64,000 nucleotides of DNA from Jeotgalibacillus sp. ET6 (GCF_029667115.1 NZ_JARUIU010000003.1:186001-250000), one strand, 5' to 3'. Counted from the first letter of the stretch, positions 25,303 through 34,095 are shown. Translations and numbers: made by a program. Notes: generated by a model from the sequence alone, not told the origin.

Positions 25303-25842
25303 TTAAGTGTCAGCGGGATTAATGATCGCAAGCACCTGATGATCCTCCCATTTGCCATTAATCTTCACATTCTTTTTTGCGATTCCTTCTTTATGAAAAC
25401 CTGCTTTTTCTAAGACCCGGATCGATCCAATATTGCGGGGCATCACACCCGCTTCAAGCCGGTGAAGCTTCAGCTCTTTAAACGCATACGCTGTGAGCAG
25501 CTTGACGGCTTCGGTTGTGTAGCCTCTGCCATTATGGGCCTGATCCAGAAAATATCCTACAACAGCATTTTGCAGCGATCCACGTATGACCTGAAAAAGG
25601 TTCATGGTGCCGACCAATTCATCGTTTTCATTTTTGAATACCCCAAATTGATAGGTAAGATCCAGTTCCCGATCCTGTTTAAATTGTTTGATTCTCTCAA
25701 TCTGCGCTTTTTCAGTGTAGAATGAATCTTCCCTTAGCATAGAAAACATTTCAAAAAATTTTCTATTTCTTGTTTGTAGCTCTGTTAACGCTTTTGCATC
25801 CCTCTCCTCGAATGGACGCAAATAAATGGACTGCCCTCTCAT
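25303..25842 (-). CDS. RimJ/RimL-type GNAT acetyltransferase
   Basis: 179 residues from the ATG at 25842 with AAAGGAGGCGG upstream. The pattern SIYLRPFEERDAKAL at the start, GYFLDQAHNGRGYTTEAVKLL as motif A and MPRNIGSIRVLEKAGFHKEG as motif B are the standard marks. Its stop codon abuts the stop of the LysM gene with no gap, so the two converge without room for a terminator. Substrate unknown. Confidence 0.85.
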   Translation of the reverse strand: MRGQSIYLRPFEERDAKALTELQTRNRKFFEMFSMLREDSFYTEKAQIERIKQFKQDRELDLTYQFGVFKNENDELVGTMNLFQVIRGSLQNAVVGYFLDQAHNGRGYTTEAVKLLTAYAFKELKLHRLEAGVMPRNIGSIRVLEKAGFHKEGIAKKNVKINGKWEDHQVLAIINPADT

Positions 25843-25880
25843 GACAACCGCCTCCTTTTTCTCTAGTTTACATGAATGCA

Positions 25881-26000
25881 CTAAAAAACCCTGTGGCTAT
25901 GTGACTCAGATTCTTTGACTGGCTCGTTTCGCTTCAGGTAGACGCAGGTACTGCCTCACCTCATACTAACGATAGATTCTCCTGGTATTACAACGTTCTT
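25881..26000 (+). repeat. MITE-like repeat, copy E (decayed)
   Basis: GACTCAGATTCTTTGACTGG followed by TCGCTTCAGGTAGACGC and CCTCACCTCATACTAACGATAG keep the order of the repeat's landmarks, with many changes and the central palindrome lost. The downstream 26000-26076 stretch holds no gene. Confidence 0.5.
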
Positions 26001-26078
26001 CGTTGTTTCCCTGCCTTTTTTCCAGCAGTTTGTCCATACAGGGGTTAACTATGGTTTCTCTAAATTAACCACAAAAAA

Positions 26079-26114
26079 ACACCATTCATCCCTCATGTTC
26101 AGGACGAATGGTGT
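26079..26114. terminator. Bidirectional terminator
   Basis: ACACCATTC (26079-26087) pairs with GAATGGTGT (26106-26114). On the minus strand TTTTTTTG follows, fitting the end of the GNAT gene at 26130. Confidence 0.75.
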
Positions 26115-26129
26115 GTATTTTAGGTTATA

Positions 26130-26546
26130 TTAATCACTCGCTGTTTGAACCGATAAATACAGAACGTCCTGACCATCGTGTTCTTCTCCACTTGGCACAA
26201 ATCCAAAGTTTCTATAGAGTTCGTTGGCAGAGTCGTCGTCTTTTGAAGCGTTCAGGCGAATTTCTGTACAATTTTTAAAATTCTCCCTTATCCAATCTAC
26301 AATAGATGCTAACGCCTCTTTTTCATAGTCTTTTCCCTGATGCTGTTCATCAATGGTGATCGCGTGAATCCAGTAGGTGTTAGTGATTTCATCATCATAA
26401 CCATATAAAATGGTGCCAATCTTCGCACCTTCGTCGTGGATTCCGAAAAACACGGTTTTCACATTTTCATCTTGGGGTATGATTGACTCTTCATTTGATT
26501 GTTCTGCCCATTGCTCTTTTGTGATTTTTTTAAGTTCAATGTTCAT
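26130..26546 (-). CDS. GNAT-like protein with altered acetyl-CoA loop
   Basis: 138 residues from the ATG at 26546 (GGAGGAG upstream; ATG at 26561 overlaps the site). The GNAT layout is kept: WIHAITIDEQHQGKDYEKEAL for motif A and ASKDDDSANELYRNFGFVPSGE for motif B. The usual R/QxxGxG/A loop is changed to QGKDYE, so acetyl-CoA binding may be weak. Function unknown. Confidence 0.7.
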   Translation of the reverse strand: MNIELKKITKEQWAEQSNEESIIPQDENVKTVFFGIHDEGAKIGTILYGYDDEITNTYWIHAITIDEQHQGKDYEKEALASIVDWIRENFKNCTEIRLNASKDDDSANELYRNFGFVPSGEEHDGQDVLYLSVQTASD

Positions 26547-26802
26547 GGATAACTCCTCCATTCATAAGAAGGACGTAAATAAGATGCCCTTCTGCGCTTT
26601 AAAGCTTTCCATTCAGGTTTGAATCATTATTGCATAAGACCTCCCGAATTTATGGTTTGGCCCTATTTTTTGTATACCCTTTCCTCTGTTTTTCATTCAT
26701 TTTCTCTGCCAAACTATGTAAATGAATGCTAGAGGATTTAAAATCTGTATAGAGGGAAATCTAGCAATGGGTGACCATCCTAACATGGGGGTGAAATGCA
26801 TC

Positions 26803-28092
26803 ATGGAGGCAGTTATTAAACTAAAAGAATATAGAAAACTGCAGGGTCTGACACAGGCAGAGCTGGCAAAGGGCATTTCCAATCGCAGTTTAATCAGTCA
26901 GATTGAAAAGGGACTGGTAAAGCCGTCTCTTTCACTGCTTCGTCAATATAGTGTCCGGCTTCAATGTGAACTTGACGATTTATTTGGCGGGGAAATGGTT
27001 CTGGATATGATTGATCTTTCGAGTACACTGGCCGAGATGGAGCTTCTTCTGACAAACCGGAAGCCCTGCCGTCATCTGGAAGCTGATTTTATTTTATTGG
27101 AAAAGGTTTCAGATCAGATAGCTGAGCAGGAAAAAGCGCTATTGTATTATTGCAGAGGTTTGTATTGCCGGTATTATTCAAAGGAGACTGATGAAGCGAT
27201 TCAGTTTCTTGAAGGAAGTTTCAGCTTTTACAGTAAGACACGTTTATTTAATGAAAAGATCCGTTGTGCCAATGAACTGGCTGACCTGCTGATTGAGCTG
27301 GATCAAACCGATCAAAGCTTTCTTTATTTGGAGGCGGCTTATAAACTCGTGATTAAGCATAAAATAGATGGCATCGAACAGATCCGCCTCATGGTCAGCA
27401 TGGGGATGGCGCATGCCAAAATCGGAGAACACCGCTCTGCCATCCGGCTATTAACGACTGCGATTGAAAACTCGAATGAAGCCAATATAAAATTCAAACC
27501 GGGACAAGTCCATATGGTCCTCGGTATTTGCTTGAAGAGGGAAGGCCTTTTTGAACTGGCCCTTGAGCATTATGAAAAGGCGCTGCACTACTATGAAGCC
27601 GCAACCGATTTATTAAATGCAGGCGGGATCCTGACGAATATCGGAATTGTTCACCGCCTGCTTCAAAATTATGAAGAATCCATCCGGCATGTAACGTATG
27701 CCTACAACGTGTTTTCCGAACTGAACGATCCGATTGGTCAGCTGAACGCAAGCTATGAACTGGCTGCTACCCATTTCTACAGAGGAAATCATGATGAAGT
27801 TCTTGAGATATTCAAGGGAGTCCAGAAGTTAAAAAAAGAAGGTCTTCCACCTTTCACTCTTGTTAAATTTCTGCTGATGGCCGGAGATGCATGTATGCTT
27901 GCTAAGAAATCAGCAGGAGCACTGTCTCACTACAAACAGGCATACAAGGACCCTTCCAATACAGCAGAGCAAAAAATGCAAGTGTTTGCTCACGTCGTTC
28001 AATCGCTTACGGCACAGCAGCTGACTGAACAGTTAACGGACTGGAATAAAGTGATGAAAGAAGACACGGCCCTGTTTGAGTTTTTGTATTAG
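26803..28092 (+). CDS. Xre HTH plus TPR regulator, RNPP-like
   Basis: 429 residues from the ATG at 26803 with GGGGGTG upstream; the frame opens at 26722. An N-terminal Xre-type HTH (about 4-60: LKEYRKLQGLTQAELAKGI, SLISQIEKGLVKPS) is joined to about nine TPR-like helical repeats (GMAHAKIGEHRSAIRLLTTAI, LGICLKREGLFELALEHYEKA, NIGIVHRLLQNYEESIRHV). This is the layout of NprR/PlcR quorum regulators that bind exported peptides. No gene for a cognate propeptide was seen next to it, so it may read a distant or non-peptide signal. Confidence 0.8.
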   Translation: MEAVIKLKEYRKLQGLTQAELAKGISNRSLISQIEKGLVKPSLSLLRQYSVRLQCELDDLFGGEMVLDMIDLSSTLAEMELLLTNRKPCRHLEADFILLEKVSDQIAEQEKALLYYCRGLYCRYYSKETDEAIQFLEGSFSFYSKTRLFNEKIRCANELADLLIELDQTDQSFLYLEAAYKLVIKHKIDGIEQIRLMVSMGMAHAKIGEHRSAIRLLTTAIENSNEANIKFKPGQVHMVLGICLKREGLFELALEHYEKALHYYEAATDLLNAGGILTNIGIVHRLLQNYEESIRHVTYAYNVFSELNDPIGQLNASYELAATHFYRGNHDEVLEIFKGVQKLKKEGLPPFTLVKFLLMAGDACMLAKKSAGALSHYKQAYKDPSNTAEQKMQVFAHVVQSLTAQQLTEQLTDWNKVMKEDTALFEFLY

Positions 28093-28157
28093 CCCTCTCC
28101 CTTCCTGCACGCCGTCCGGGAAGGGAATCCAGCCCATAACCCTCTCTTTCACCCCCT

Positions 28158-28173
28158 AAACAAACGATTGTTT
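28158..28173. promoter_or_regulatory. Palindromes upstream of the DUF2515 gene
   Basis: AAACAA and TTGTTT around ACGA (28158-28173) form one dyad. A perfect 15-base palindrome, CCATACA-C-TGTATGG, follows at 28216-28230 and overlaps the ribosome site of the gene at 28244. Operator or translational control is possible. Confidence 0.35.
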
Positions 28174-28243
28174 AAATCCCTTTCACCATTGTCACTCATG
28201 ATCTGAAAAGACCTGCCATACACTGTATGGGAGGTGTGATCAG

Positions 28244-29347
28244 ATGGTACGAAAATGGCTGGCGTCGTTCTTTCCATCCCCAAAAAAACATGAAGAAATA
28301 CAGATCGTCTCCCTCCATGACCGCTTGCAGCTCAATAAGAAATGGCAGAAAAAGGCCCCAGTATCCACCCTCACTTCACAAGAGACCACCATCGTCCAAA
28401 CAATTTTAAAGGAAACCTCCCGGCTCAATCTGAATAATGTCACTAGAACCCGCGCTTACTGGAGCCTTTATCGCAGAACACCTGAACTTCATTGGGCCTT
28501 TCTTGCCCATATGGTTTCCAGAAACGCCGGCTGGAACATGGCCGACTTGAAGAGTATCCTTAACCAGCTGCTGTCTTATGATCAAACAGCCGTCTTTTTC
28601 CGTTTCCTCGAAAAAGCCAATCACCTGATCTTTGAAGATGCATACCCTCAGTTGTTATTGTATGAAAAAAGCAAAAAGGACCGCAAAGACTGGTCCTATC
28701 TTCTTCCTCACTTTGGTGTATCCAGCTTTATGACTCCGATCTGGGAGCTTTTTATTGAACAAAAAAGCCACGAGCGTGATCTTCTTGCAGTCGCCCTCAT
28801 TATAAATGAACAGCATTTTCTAGAAAAACAGGTCATGGAAAATGTATTTTTCCAGGAAAAGGTCATTCAGTCCTTTTCTTTTCAGATGCAGGAGCTGCTC
28901 GGTCTGACCCATATATTATTTCCTTCTGACCAATCCGGCCGCATCGCGCTTTTCGGGTTATCCGTTCAGCAGTTCTCAAGCCTTGCTTCAAGAATTGATA
29001 TTGGAAAATCACTCTACACATTACTGTTTAAAAGCACGGACGTTTTGGAAGGAAGTTCTGCGTTTGCTGAAAAAAATCCGCATACCGGTTCAAGGGCAGA
29101 CTATTATCCCGACTTGTTTACAGCTCAAAAAACGCCTCTTAAACTGTACAGTCCCCCTCTTACAAGCGTCTGGCCCAATCAAATCCACCCTCCTGAAAAA
29201 AGAAAGGACTGGTTCAACCCGGAAAAAGAAATTTTTCATTTCTTTTCACTTCCTAAAGCCACTTCAGCTGGACCCATGAGCGAAAAGCATCTTGCTGCGA
29301 TGATCAAGCTTTCCGGCTTAAATCACTTGCACAAACTTATTCCATAG
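28244..29347 (+). CDS. DUF2515 family protein (YppC-like)
   Basis: 367 residues, ATG at 28244 after GGGAGGTG. The DUF2515 body is recognisable: NNVTRTRAYWSLYRRTPELHW, AFLAHMVSRNAGWNMADLK, FFRFLEKANHLIFEDAYPQLLLY and AVALIINEQHFLE. The family occurs in Bacillus and relatives with no known role; the conserved tryptophan- and arginine-rich motifs suggest an enzyme, unproven. Two small membrane genes converge on it downstream. Confidence 0.8.
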   Translation: MVRKWLASFFPSPKKHEEIQIVSLHDRLQLNKKWQKKAPVSTLTSQETTIVQTILKETSRLNLNNVTRTRAYWSLYRRTPELHWAFLAHMVSRNAGWNMADLKSILNQLLSYDQTAVFFRFLEKANHLIFEDAYPQLLLYEKSKKDRKDWSYLLPHFGVSSFMTPIWELFIEQKSHERDLLAVALIINEQHFLEKQVMENVFFQEKVIQSFSFQMQELLGLTHILFPSDQSGRIALFGLSVQQFSSLASRIDIGKSLYTLLFKSTDVLEGSSAFAEKNPHTGSRADYYPDLFTAQKTPLKLYSPPLTSVWPNQIHPPEKRKDWFNPEKEIFHFFSLPKATSAGPMSEKHLAAMIKLSGLNHLHKLIP

Positions 29348-29360
29348 TAGCCTCTGCCGC

Positions 29361-29528
29361 TTAATTCGTGTTAAAAAGTGCTGTAAAAACCACCGAGAAG
29401 CTTATGCAAAAAAGGAATGTCACGATCCAATTTAATTTACTGGTCGTTTTTAATAAAATGTTTAACACCGAACTGATCGCAAGCATGATCAGAAAAACAC
29501 CTATGAGTGATACGCTATTAAAATCCAT
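29361..29528 (-). CDS. 55-aa two-TM membrane protein
   Basis: ATG at 29528 with AAAGGAG upstream; 55 codons to TAA at 29361. MDFNSVSLIGVFLIMLAISS and a second span (IVTFLFCISFSVVFTALF) give a helical hairpin in the membrane with KTTSKLN between. No family recognised. It follows the 71-aa gene on the same strand. Confidence 0.6.
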   Translation of the reverse strand: MDFNSVSLIGVFLIMLAISSVLNILLKTTSKLNWIVTFLFCISFSVVFTALFNTN

Positions 29529-29562
29529 CTTTTTACTCCTTTCCGTTTAATTAGCCAGTCCA

Positions 29563-29778
29563 TCATCCTCCTGAATGCTTTATTTTTCTTTCATATGAGG
29601 AATCATCTTTTTCATGCTTATGAACGAGTTCCTTATGTATGTCTTCTAGGAGATCGATTACTCTAAACAAGCACCCCAGAGCAACCGCGCCTGCGATCGT
29701 CAATCCAAGCAAAGGGTCAATGCTTACGAGAAATAAGCCTGCGCCTGCACATAACACAATCACTAAAAACATAAACAT
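29563..29778 (-). CDS. 71-aa membrane protein
   Basis: ATG at 29778 with AAAGGATGG upstream. Two adjoining hydrophobic spans (MFMFLVIVLCAGAGLFLV and GLTIAGAVALGCLF), then a charged cytoplasmic tail (HKELVHKHEKDDSSYERKIK). Probably in the same transcript as the genes at 29799 and 29361. Function unknown. Confidence 0.6.
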   Translation of the reverse strand: MFMFLVIVLCAGAGLFLVSIDPLLGLTIAGAVALGCLFRVIDLLEDIHKELVHKHEKDDSSYERKIKHSGG

Positions 29779-29798
29779 GCCGTTCCATCCTTTCGTCG

Positions 29799-30383
29799 TT
29801 AATAGTCAATCCAAAATCCTGCAATATTGAATCCTTTAAGCGTTTCCTGCTGATCTTCTCCCTCTTCAATGACCATAGAGCCAGTTGCTATAATGCCGTA
29901 CCAGTGAAAGGTGTAATCCGCGACCGGCATCACTTCTGCCTCTGTTTTTATCAAGTCATCTGAAGTGATAATAGACGTGACTTTAACACATTCAAAGTCG
30001 TATAAGCACTCGTAGGTTCCGTTTGAACTAACGTGTTTCAGGAAAGAGTCACGGTGAGTTGGGACGAAAAAGCCCATTATCAGCACCACAAAAACCACGG
30101 TGGCAAGAACTTGCACCACCTTTTCTTCCTTTTCCTTCTTTGTGGCAATCAAAATTCCGATAATTGCTATTAAAGCAGGAACGCTCAGCCATTCGATCTG
30201 AAACAAAAAAGAACTTATAATGGCCAGACCTGCAATCAGATACAAAAAACGGACCAGTGTAAGTGTTGAGTTGGCATCAACCACTTCCGTCCAGCTTTCT
30301 TTTTTGTTTCCGGAAAAAATATTCCGATATAAAATTACGACCATCGCACACCAGACAACGATCTTTATAGCAAGCTCAATCAT
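29799..30383 (-). CDS. Four-TM membrane protein with C-terminal extracytoplasmic domain
   Basis: 194 residues from the ATG at 30383 with AAGGGGGACGG upstream. Four hydrophobic spans lie in the first 105 residues, then about 90 hydrophilic residues (SFLKHVSSNGTYECLYDFEC..., DYTFHWYGIIATGSM) likely outside the membrane, with two cysteines that could pair. First of three small membrane genes. No family recognised. Confidence 0.65.
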   Translation of the reverse strand: MIELAIKIVVWCAMVVILYRNIFSGNKKESWTEVVDANSTLTLVRFLYLIAGLAIISSFLFQIEWLSVPALIAIIGILIATKKEKEEKVVQVLATVVFVVLIMGFFVPTHRDSFLKHVSSNGTYECLYDFECVKVTSIITSDDLIKTEAEVMPVADYTFHWYGIIATGSMVIEEGEDQQETLKGFNIAGFWIDY

Positions 30384-30545
30384 GGCCGTCCCCCTTGCCT
30401 TCATTATGAATCTTGCATCTAATTAATATAGAATTTAAAGAAAATACCAATAGTAACTGTAAACTTCCATCCTAACAAAAAATGGTTTATTACTGGTACA
30501 TAAGGGGATTAAATTACTATATTCTTAAATTAAGGAGGAAAACTA

Positions 30546-30635
30546 ATGAATAACAGGAAATGGTTGAATGGAATTGTTTTGTTTCTCGCTGGGCTTGCTG
30601 TCGGCGCTTTTGTCATTCCTCTCTTTACCGGCTGA
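30546..30635 (+). CDS. 29-aa membrane microprotein
   Basis: ATG at 30546 after AAGGAGGAAAACTA, an ideal site, then 29 codons to TGA. MNNRKWLNGIVLFLAGLAVG plus FVIPLFTG is a single membrane span with a positive N terminus. The ideal site in otherwise non-coding sequence supports translation. Confidence 0.55.
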   Translation: MNNRKWLNGIVLFLAGLAVGAFVIPLFTG

Positions 30636-30684
30636 CTTCCACCAATCAATCTGTCAGTTGTATTCCATACGGTTGACAGTTGAT

Positions 30685-31245
30685 TCACCCCTTTAAATCC
30701 TGCCCAGCGATACTTTCCCTATTACCGAGAATCACAGTATAAAACCCGACTAAAAACATGACCTTCAAAAGCAAGAGAACACTTACTAAAAGTTGGGCTA
30801 TTTCAGGAGAAAAGAAATAAAACAGCCCCGCTAAAGTGAAGATGGTCATCATAGCTGCACACAGAATACTCAGCCTTCTTGTACTGAATTCATCTCCCAG
30901 CCCTTCAAGAAGAAAGGAAATAATCACAAATACCATAAACATCCCTGCAATGACAAAACCGGTCCCCACTAAAGCGATTGCTGCCATATACGAGTCCAGC
31001 GCCATGGATAAAGGTGAATTGCCTGAACCATTTAACCCCAAAAAGAGGATGCTGTGAACGATCATGAAAATAACATAAGGCTGAGTCTTCAGTATGCTTT
31101 CATTCTTCATCCCCAGTTCCTTAACTCCAAAATAGATCAGACTATAGCCAACCAAATTTGTACCATAAAACGCAGTCCCATCCTCAAAGAAACTTGTATT
31201 TGTTTTAAAGAATACGAAAAGAAATCCAAAGAAGATCTTATTCAT
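30685..31245 (-). CDS. Membrane protein, about five TM spans
   Basis: 186 residues from the ATG at 31245 with GAGG upstream inside the end of the aldolase gene; an ATG at 31257 is also in frame. Hydrophobic spans cover much of the chain (YVIFMIVHSILFLGLNG, ALVGTGFVIAGMFMVFVIIS, SILCAAMMTIFTLAGLFYFF, LLLLKVMFLVGFYTVIL). It overlaps the threonine-aldolase gene by 8 bases and is probably translationally coupled to it. Function unknown. Confidence 0.65.
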   Translation of the reverse strand: MNKIFFGFLFVFFKTNTSFFEDGTAFYGTNLVGYSLIYFGVKELGMKNESILKTQPYVIFMIVHSILFLGLNGSGNSPLSMALDSYMAAIALVGTGFVIAGMFMVFVIISFLLEGLGDEFSTRRLSILCAAMMTIFTLAGLFYFFSPEIAQLLVSVLLLLKVMFLVGFYTVILGNRESIAGQDLKG

Positions 31246-32353
31246 AATCTGCCTCATTGCTTAAATCTCGCTTCATTTGTTGATTAAGTAAGTCAAATGC
31301 CCTTGTGACGAGTTCTTTCGGAATCTCAGAATACATATCTCCCATATGGACTTCAAAATAACAAGACTGTTTATTTATTTCTTTTAAATGGCTGGTCAGT
31401 CCAATTCCAGTTTGCCGTTCTACCTCTAATAAGATTGGTTCCACCTGCTCTTTGGAAAATTCAATGTGAACATGAAACATATTCGAAACAGGTACGGCGG
31501 GGAGTGTAGAGATGCCGTAGCAGGAATTAAACTGGTCAGCCACTTCCTTTGATTCTCTAAAATACTGCTCCATTTTATGTGCACGCATGTCAAAGTAATA
31601 GTCTGCTGAGATGATATAAGGATACAAACTGATTAGATCACCGCCGTACCGCCTTTTCCATACTTTTGATTGGTTGATAAAATCCTGAGCACCTGCCAGT
31701 ATGGCGCCAGCAATTCCGCCAATCCCTTTATATAAAGACACGTAAACACTATCAAACATGGCACACACTTCAGCGGCAGTCTTCCCATAATAGGGCAAAA
31801 CTTCAAGCAGCCGTGCTCCGTCAAGATGCAGCCTGATATTGTTTTCACGGCAATACTTCGAAATATCCCGGAGCGTTTCAAAGCTTGGCAACTGCCCGCC
31901 TATTTCCCGCTGCGGCAGCTCCAGAAGTACAGCTGCCACTCCGTTTTCCATATTCATCACATCACTCAGATCAATGACCCGATTGCGGTCCGCTAGAAGA
32001 ACCGTTTCAATGTGATGCAGCTCTTTTAAACCATCTTCTTCATGAATTTCAAGATGACTAAGCGGGTGGTAGGCCACTTTTTTATCTCCTTTTTCATCAC
32101 ACCAGATGCGTAAAGCAATTTGCTGTGCCATTGTCCCGCTGGGGAAAAAAACGGCGTCTTCTTTTCCAAGGTATGAGGCCATTTTGCTTTGGAAATCTTC
32201 AATGATTTGACCAGTTCCATACAGATCACTTTCCAATTCCCCATTCTTTTTCTCAAATGCCTTTTGTAAAACCTGAATATTACGCACGCCATGATTGGCC
32301 AGCTTATATTTGGTCTGGTTGTACACCTTTTGCAATTGACTTGCTTCACCCAT
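31238..32353 (-). CDS. Threonine aldolase family PLP enzyme
   Basis: 371 residues, ATG at 32353 with AAAGGAGGGAG upstream. The fold-type I beta-eliminating lyase pattern is clear: DLYGTGQIIEDFQSKMASYL, VFFPSGTMAQQIALRI (PLP phosphate), HLDGARLLEV (the Asp that pairs with the pyridine N) and VSLYKGIGGIAG, with the lysine that forms the internal aldimine. Relatives cleave L-threonine or L-allo-threonine to glycine and acetaldehyde; substrate range is not predictable. Confidence 0.87.
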   Translation of the reverse strand: MGEASQLQKVYNQTKYKLANHGVRNIQVLQKAFEKKNGELESDLYGTGQIIEDFQSKMASYLGKEDAVFFPSGTMAQQIALRIWCDEKGDKKVAYHPLSHLEIHEEDGLKELHHIETVLLADRNRVIDLSDVMNMENGVAAVLLELPQREIGGQLPSFETLRDISKYCRENNIRLHLDGARLLEVLPYYGKTAAEVCAMFDSVYVSLYKGIGGIAGAILAGAQDFINQSKVWKRRYGGDLISLYPYIISADYYFDMRAHKMEQYFRESKEVADQFNSCYGISTLPAVPVSNMFHVHIEFSKEQVEPILLEVERQTGIGLTSHLKEINKQSCYFEVHMGDMYSEIPKELVTRAFDLLNQQMKRDLSNEADYE

Positions 32354-32546
32354 TCTTTCTCCCTCCTTTCACTCCGTTTGGACACCCATTCTCTTCCATC
32401 ATTCCACATGCAAGCTGAAGAATCCTTCAGGTTTTAAGATAAAAAAAGAAGACTATCTATGTGTATAAACCTTGATGAGTCTACTCAAGCCATTTTTAGC
32501 CAATACTGCTTATATAGAGTACTCACTTAAAAGGACGTGATCAACT

Positions 32547-32993
32547 GTGTTATTTACCACTCTATTCGCTTTTATCGTACCCTGGGCAATCATCCTCTTT
32601 ATTTTAAAAATCGATTTAAAAATCATTGTACTTATTGCACCGATTACAGCGGTGCTGACATTTACTCTTGATGCCTGGACGATTGCCTATGGCTTCGCCT
32701 CTGTGTATCCTTTTTCAGCAGAAACCAATTTCGCTTCCCTGCCCATGGCGCTCGGCGTGATGCCTGTTTGTGCCTCGATTTTCATTTATCTTGTGAAGCG
32801 CTATGCTTACTCACTTGCCTGGATCGTGGGTTTCATACTGTTTTCTACTCTACTGGAATGGTTTTTCGTTCAAATGGGGCTGATCCGATACGAAAACAAT
32901 TGGAATATCTGGTGGACTTCTCTTGAGTATGTAACAGGCTATACCGGGGTTTTTGGCTATTACAAAGTACTGAGAAAGCTGGAGCTTCTTTAA
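32547..32993 (+). CDS. CBO0543-like membrane protein
   Basis: 148 residues, GTG start at 32547 with AAAAGGACG upstream. Five hydrophobic spans with conserved aromatic-acidic segments (SVYPFSAETNFASLPMALG, EWFFVQMGLIRYENNWNIWW) typical of the CBO0543 family of Bacillus/Clostridium membrane proteins, many of which are sporulation-linked. Function unknown. Confidence 0.65.
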   Translation: MLFTTLFAFIVPWAIILFILKIDLKIIVLIAPITAVLTFTLDAWTIAYGFASVYPFSAETNFASLPMALGVMPVCASIFIYLVKRYAYSLAWIVGFILFSTLLEWFFVQMGLIRYENNWNIWWTSLEYVTGYTGVFGYYKVLRKLELL

Positions 32994-32999
32994 GGACTT

Positions 33000-33055
33000 C
33001 CATGTTTATGTCCTGCCCCTGATGTTCATACTGGCAGGTAAACACATGAACATGG
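33000..33055 (+). other. Strong hairpin in the 5' region of the 33072 gene
   Basis: CCATGTT...CCTGCC pairs with GGCAGG...AACATGG across small internal loops. There is no T run, so it is more likely an mRNA structure than a terminator. It ends 16 bases before the ATG at 33072, next to the ribosome site. Confidence 0.4.
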
Positions 33056-33071
33056 AAAGAGAGGCATTGTG

Positions 33072-33383
33072 ATGGAAGGAATTATGTTAATCAATAAGGA
33101 ATACAGCGTTCCATTCACTCCCTGCAGCATCACCTATCAGCACAAGCAGCTGACTGACTTTGTTCGGAAACATCAGATCCAGCTAAAGGTGTTAAATCCC
33201 TATCAGCTTCATCCTTTTTACACGATCCCGGACGCGCTGTTGTACGATTTAAAGCGAAAAAACCACACACTTGATGTGCTGCTGATCTATTCAGCCGACG
33301 TTTTTAAGCAGTATGAATATATTTTTCCTGATTATTGGGAGAAGCTGATGAATCACTTTCAAGAAGTACGTTATGTAATGTAA
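33072..33383 (+). CDS. Hypothetical protein (103 aa)
   Basis: ATG at 33072 with AGAGG upstream; GTG at 33069 and ATG at 33084 are alternatives. A compact alpha/beta-looking chain: SITYQHKQLTDFVRKHQIQL, YQLHPFYTIPDALLYDLKRK, LDVLLIYSADVF. No membrane span or known motif. Two strong hairpins bracket the gene. Function unknown. Confidence 0.6.
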   Translation: MEGIMLINKEYSVPFTPCSITYQHKQLTDFVRKHQIQLKVLNPYQLHPFYTIPDALLYDLKRKNHTLDVLLIYSADVFKQYEYIFPDYWEKLMNHFQEVRYVM

Positions 33384-33386
33384 AAA

Positions 33387-33429
33387 GCCTGCTGCCTGAC
33401 ACTTTAAACGTCTTGACAGCAGGTTTTTT
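33387..33429. terminator. Bidirectional terminator
   Basis: GCCTGCTG (33387-33394) pairs with CAGCAGGT (33417-33424), T run to 33429; A-rich left flank gives a U run on the other strand. Serves the 33072 gene and the YIP1 gene. Confidence 0.8.
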
Positions 33430-33437
33430 AATGTGGC

Positions 33438-34058
33438 CTATAAGATTGAAAAAAGAACAATAAGACCGATAATCAATACGATAACGAAAATGACAGCAGC
33501 GACCGATAAAATGACGCCTAAGCCCTTCCAGCTTGAGAACCCATGAACGATCCCGATGGCTTTAGCGGTAATGACCACGCCCCATATTCCAAAAACCGCA
33601 GATAAAAGCAGCGTAATCATATAGGTGCTCATTGGCAGCGTGGTCATTTCGAATGTATCAGGATCCGGCGCCTGAAGAAATTGCTCGCCGTAAATTAAAG
33701 CCACCACTATATAGACCAGACCAATCGCGATCTGCGGAATGTAGCACGGTGCCATGGCAATAAACATGCGGCGGTAATTTCCTGATCCGCCGAACCATTT
33801 CCCCACCATCGTGTAGAGCCCTCCGGCAATAAAAGCACCTGCGATCCCTGCAGCGGCTCCAAGCAAAACAGCCAATAAAAACACAACTGCCACCGGAAGA
33901 GATTGTTCAAATCCGGAATCCTGCACGTTGACGAGCCCTGTACCAATCCCCGCTGCACCGGCAACCGCAACGGTGAACCCAAAACCTTTATTTCCGAGCA
34001 CCTCACGGACGGTTTCTTTTGGTTGTGTCCACACAGATAAAAATGGATTACGTGTCAT
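33438..34058 (-). CDS. YIP1 family membrane protein
   Basis: 206 residues from the ATG at 34058 (AAGGAG 9 bases upstream; closer ATGs at 34064 and 34067). The N-terminal NPFLSVWTQPKETVREVL is the Yip1 entry motif, followed by five hydrophobic spans with FIAGGLYTMVGKWFGGSGNYRRM between them. In B. subtilis the Yip1-type YknW is SigW-controlled; here too a SigW-type promoter lies just upstream. A role in envelope stress is likely. Confidence 0.8.
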   Translation of the reverse strand: MTRNPFLSVWTQPKETVREVLGNKGFGFTVAVAGAAGIGTGLVNVQDSGFEQSLPVAVVFLLAVLLGAAAGIAGAFIAGGLYTMVGKWFGGSGNYRRMFIAMAPCYIPQIAIGLVYIVVALIYGEQFLQAPDPDTFEMTTLPMSTYMITLLLSAVFGIWGVVITAKAIGIVHGFSSWKGLGVILSVAAVIFVIVLIIGLIVLFSIL

Positions 34059-34095
34059 TTGCATCATCTCCTTATCAAACTATGTACAATATGCT

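Noticed and set aside
31238-32353. Threonine-aldolase family enzyme as the missing cysteine desulfurase
   Set aside because: Its motifs (SLYKGIGG, HLDGARLLEV) fit threonine aldolases, and no desulfurase Cys loop is seen; it is also 15 kb away.
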